Assembly (NCBI GenBank): GCA_021399435.1
Contig: JAJTUP010000203.1
Span: 1-22,100, forward strand
Length of the DNA: 22,100 nucleotides
DNA from: Diaporthe sp. PMI_573
Lineage: Eukaryota > Ascomycota > Sordariomycetes > Diaporthales > Diaporthaceae
Direction: 5' to 3'
Every line of letters starts with the position of its first letter. The first letter of the stretch is position 1. Below, piece by piece: positions 19,701-22,100 of this stretch. Below the pieces are notes generated by a model. It saw nothing but the letters and a program-made list of their open reading frames with translations, was not told the origin of the DNA and did no database searches. The translations under genes and the position numbers were made by a program.

Positions 19701-22100
19701 TTTTATTAAAAAGGGGAAGGGGGGTTTAAAGGGGTCTCTCTCCTAATTTTCCTTAAAAAGAAAATAACTTTAAAGGGATAATATAGACCTTAATACGACT
19801 CCTACCTCCGCTAGGAGGCTGCCCGCTTGCGGGCTCTAAGGGGGCTGCTAGAGGAGGCTATTTACCGGTGCCGGTAAATTAGGGTCTATTAGTTTAGCTT
19901 CACTAGAACCGTGAGCTCGTTCTAGAAGAGCTTGATATAGTTGTTTTAAAACGATAACGAAGACCTTCACGGCCTTTAGCTCCGGGTTTAACTTAACTCC
20001 GTGCTAGATAAAACTTAATATAATTAACTTAGAGTTTTATAAGTAAATACACAGGGGTAATTAATTAGTCTTTAACGTATATAGTCTAGGTAAGTAACTT
20101 ATATAATAGGTTTTATATATTTTCGCTACTGTCTTTAGGATATACCTTATGATACCTTATACTTTGTTTGCAACGCGTTTAATATAGGTGTAGTTAAGTA
20201 TTTTATAACTTTATAGCTTAAAAGACTAGTGTAACGGGCTCCGCACCAAGCACGATAATCCGGCGAAATAAGGAAGGCTATATTACTATTAAGGGTAAGT
20301 ATAATATAAGAACTGATTCTTACCCCTCTCTAAACTTAAATATAAAGGCTTCTAGCCCTTATTTAATATTGGGGCTATAAACCTATTTATTAAAGGTTAT
20401 TCGCTAGGGCTTCTATATAATTTCCACCCGGGCGTTATAATTATACCTTCCCCCCGGAAACTTATCCCGGGCCGTTAAATTATAGCCTTTATATAAATTT
20501 CGAAATAATTAATTTCTAAATTATTAACTTTAATAATTTACTAACTTTTCTAAATCCCTTTATAACCCTTTTTTACTATATAAGCTAAAAGCGCCGTAAT
20601 TTAAATAATTTCCTAATTTAATTATTTCTTAATTTTTTTCTTCTAATTTTTAACTTTTAACCTTTTTAATTATTATTATTATTACCCTTTTTCTATTTAT
20701 TATCTTAAATTAAATTTAAAAATCTTCCTTAATATTATTATTATATCTTATTTATCTAATTCCTTTAAGGGCTTTTCGCCCTCGTTATTAAATAATATAC
20801 TTTTATCCTCTTTAAGGATATTTCGTAATTATTCTTAATTAGCTTTAGTAAATAATATAAGCTTCACCTCTCCTTTTTTTAATAAATTATAACCCCTTTC
20901 TTATTTTTAATTTCCTTTTTTTAATCTCTTTAATTTTATTAATAAAAACCCTTTATATTAGTAATTTAAAAATCCGTAATATATAAATAGCCCGATTAAA
21001 AAGTTCCCTAAGGTATCGGGTTTAAACCCTAAGGGGTTCGGTAATAATCGCATCGGCCCCTTCTTTAGATTCTTATTATATAAAACCTCTTCGGGATTAC
21101 CCTTCTCCGAATATAATAATACCCTAATAATAACTCCCGGTATATCTTCTAAAATAACCGGTAAATAAAATACCCCTACCTTAAAAACCCCTTAAATCCA
21201 TTATAAAATAATATAAAAAATCGCCGAGTCTTTAAGTAATCTTAATAAAAGCGGGCCCCTTAAATTATTTTAAACTCTAAAACGATTATTTAATAATTAG
21301 ACTTCGGAATTTATTCGTAAATATACACTTATTAAAATTATTAAACGCCCCTTAATTGATAATATATTGAATTAGCTTTTAGGGATATCGAATAATATTT
21401 ATATAATTTAACTAAATAGAATAAAAAAATCTAAATCTGAAATTAGGTAATCTAATCCTAAACTCCTTATAATACCTATATTCGGAATTTCCTCAAGGAT
21501 TTCGAGGATAAGGTACTTTCCCTATAAGAGGAAATAACTTATATTATAATTAATTCGGGAAGCTTCCGAAGTTCCGATATAATTAATATATTAAAAAATA
21601 TTACTCGCCTTATATAATAATAAATACCACTCTTCCTAATCTTATAAATTCTATTAACTATTATAAAGGGACTTTTTAATTATTAGCTTTATTATTAACC
21701 TATATTTTATAAAAACTGTTCTAAAGGGGATTGCTAAATCTATATATCCTTCTATATTAATAATATAGGAAAATAAACTCTCGATCTTATAAATTCGCTT
21801 AATTAAAACCTTAATAAACTTATCCGCGAATAAACTAAATAATATCTCGGTATTTTAGAAAATTATAAAAAACCCGAAATATTAAGAAAGCTCTAAAAAT
21901 AAAAATAAATAAATTAATATTATAAATATAATTCCCCTATACTTTACGAGATAATCGTATATTAATCGTATTTAGGAATCGGCTACTATAAAGGCTAATA
22001 TCTTTTAATTGTAAACCCTAATTAATTCGTACCCATTTCACCTAATATAATTCGGCTTAATTAAATTAATAAATCTCCTTTATAAAGAGATCTTAAGAGA
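19701..22100. repeat. heavily RIP-mutated AT-rich repeat remnant
   Basis: Composition is extreme: many lines have about 15-25 percent GC. In the 300 bases 20881-21180 I count one CA, no TG and ten CG dinucleotides, while TA is abundant. Loss of CpA/TpG with CpG kept is the product of CpA-directed C-to-T change on both strands, that is RIP. Open frames are absent. The original element (probably transposon-derived, because RIP acts on duplicated DNA) cannot be identified by eye. A perfect palindrome GGGTTTAAACCC lies at 21018-21029. Confidence 0.75.
19805..19879. repeat. cluster of three short perfect inverted repeats
   Basis: Within 75 bases there are CCTCC-GCTA-GGAGG (19805-19818), GCCCGC-TT-GCGGGC (19821-19834) and ATTTACCGG-TG-CCGGTAAAT (19860-19879). 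All are GC-containing islands inside AT-rich sequence. They could be part of a transposon end or a structured transcript; no flanking coding sequence helps to decide. Confidence 0.6.

Overview
The window looks like an accessory, gene-poor stretch of a filamentous ascomycete (Pezizomycotina) genome. The evidence is short introns with GTAAGT donors and CTAAC branch sites, fungal gene families (HET-domain, fungal APH-type kinase, fungal sphingomyelinase D-like, HMT1-type ABC transporter), and a mutation pattern typical of repeat-induced point mutation (RIP). No bacterial operons, RNA genes or CRISPR arrays were seen. I cannot name a genus.

Layout: 288-1222 is a two-exon gene of unknown function. 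About 1337-2285 is an AT-rich tandem array with a 350-bp higher-order period. From about 2.9 to 12.2 kb lies a row of gene relics: an ankyrin-like fragment (+), an unknown 140-codon relic (-), a rearranged ABC transporter (+), a HET-domain protein (-), an APH-family kinase-like protein (+) and a secreted sphingomyelinase D-like protein (-). The APH and sphingomyelinase D relics each keep one full-length frame with no indel but carry 12 in-frame stops each. The stops are of the kind C-to-T or G-to-A changes make, which fits RIP on duplicated genes. About 13.15-13.35 kb is a diverged partial copy of the 5' end of a gene at 17.1 kb.

About 14.2-18.6 kb is an island with much less damage. It holds a minus-strand gene with a low-complexity N-terminus and an HExxH metallopeptidase-like core (exon structure unresolved, possibly decaying), a short minus-strand reading frame with one stop, and a five-exon plus-strand gene (17138-18585) that reads cleanly and is the best candidate for a living gene. 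From about 18.6 kb to the end there is no recognisable gene. The sequence becomes extremely AT-rich and nearly devoid of CpA/TpG while keeping CpG, the mark of heavy CpA-directed RIP on old repeats.

The genes do not form an obvious pathway. What unites them is fate: allorecognition, kinase-like, transporter and secreted-enzyme families, all typical of expanding accessory gene sets, sit here as inactivated copies next to a few survivors.
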